A stretch of 6,273 bases of DNA from SAR86 cluster bacterium (lineage in GTDB: Bacteria > Pseudomonadota > Gammaproteobacteria > Pseudomonadales > Azotimanducaceae): contig JABMOJ010000492.1 of assembly GCA_013204195.1 (NCBI GenBank), forward strand, positions 1 through 6,273. Reading direction: 5' to 3'. Shown here one piece after another: positions 5,801 to 6,273 of this stretch. Positions within the stretch are counted from its first letter, which is position 1; the number at the start of each line of letters is the position of its first letter. The notes beneath the pieces are model-generated. The model was not told where the DNA came from, did not search any database, and worked only from the letters and a program-made list of their open reading frames with translations. Made by a program: the position numbers and the translations under genes.

Positions 5801-6273
5801 ATGAATGACTGGATTCTCTACAATGTGGAAAACAGTATTGCGACAGTGACCATCAATCGACCTGAAAAGCGCAATGCTATGACCTATGCGATGCTCGGCG
5901 ACTTCATTGAGACCATGGCTCGGGCTGGTGCCGACGATGAGGTTCGAGTGGTGATTCTGACGGGTACCGCGGGTGCATTTTGCGCCGGCACAGACCTGGC
6001 TGACCTGGATACGATACCTGGTGAGACCCGTGGTTTGCGTGGCTCTGCCACGGAAAAGTCTCGTTGGTGGCCTATCGTCTCCTGCCCTAAACCTGTTATT
6101 GCCGCCATCGATGGGCCTGCTGTTGGTATGGGCGCGGAATTCACCAGCCAGTGTGATATCCGTATCGCGTCTACTCGAGCGCGGTTTGCCTGGAATTTTG
6201 CCCATCGAGGTTTGGTCCCAGATACCGGCGCGGGCAGCTGGCTGTTACCCCGGTTGATTGGTACCTCCCAGGC
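5801..6273 (+). CDS. Enoyl-CoA hydratase/isomerase (crotonase) family protein, 3' end cut by window
   Basis: The frame stays open from this ATG to the window edge, giving 157 residues of an expected 250-270. It is a crotonase-superfamily enzyme, acting on acyl-CoA thioesters in the cytosol. What is seen: the N-terminal NRPEKRNAM (19-27), the first oxyanion-hole segment AFCAGTDL (59-66), and the second, DGPAVGMGAE (104-113), followed by CDIRIAS. E113 aligns with the first catalytic Glu of rat crotonase (E144). The second catalytic Glu (E164) is replaced by Phe (F133), and an Asp follows in GLVPD (D141), the pattern seen in PaaG-like and other enoyl-CoA isomerases. It may therefore be an isomerase or a hydratase-like variant rather than a classical beta-oxidation hydratase. 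It lies 58 nt after the SDR gene on the same strand, probably in one operon, so the two may act in sequence on one pathway. Confidence 0.9.
   Translation, partial: MNDWILYNVENSIATVTINRPEKRNAMTYAMLGDFIETMARAGADDEVRVVILTGTAGAFCAGTDLADLDTIPGETRGLRGSATEKSRWWPIVSCPKPVIAAIDGPAVGMGAEFTSQCDIRIASTRARFAWNFAHRGLVPDTGAGSWLLPRLIGTSQ

Noticed and set aside
5747..6257. Open frames on both strands over the crotonase region
   Set aside because: They are shadows of the edge-truncated crotonase frame, which has clear family motifs and a strong ribosome site.

Overview
The window (about 55% GC by eye) reads as a stretch of ordinary bacterial chromosome: densely packed genes, short gaps, good Shine-Dalgarno sites and no mobile element, tRNA/rRNA or CRISPR. 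The gene set (PhoU-like protein plus PiT transporter, MerC-domain protein, CoA-type Nudix hydrolase, SDR plus crotonase) and the sigma70-like promoter boxes fit a gammaproteobacterium, possibly an environmental or marine one. That assignment is inference from protein style only; no taxonomic marker is present.

Layout. (1) Positions 1-1724, + strand: the tail of an unrecognised gene, a YdjC/ChbG-type carbohydrate deacetylase-like protein and a Nudix hydrolase of the CoA pyrophosphatase group, separated by only 18 and 14 nt and so operon-like. (2) 1725-1860: a convergent gap without a clear terminator, holding a small TGCTGA-based tandem repeat that runs into the 3' end of the next gene. (3) 1850-2275, - strand: a small four-helix MerC-domain membrane protein with a Cys/His-rich tail. 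It is divergent from (4) 2400-2879, + strand, a VOC/glyoxalase-fold metalloprotein. The 124-nt region between them has a promoter box for each direction and overlapping inverted repeats that look operator-like. (5) 2979-4977: a PhoU-like (DUF47) protein followed by a PiT phosphate transporter, a known pairing for low-affinity phosphate uptake, with its own TATAAT box. (6) 5041 to the end: an SDR oxidoreductase and a crotonase-family enzyme cut by the window edge, probably co-transcribed and acting on acyl-CoA or other carbonyl/hydroxy intermediates.

I do not see a new multi-gene system here. The points most worth a second look are the SDR whose catalytic Ser is Ala, the crotonase with Asp instead of Glu chemistry, the almost leaderless start of the MerC-type gene, the inverted repeats in the divergent promoter region, and the tandem repeat at the end of the MerC-type gene. 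Each is modest and is described as such.
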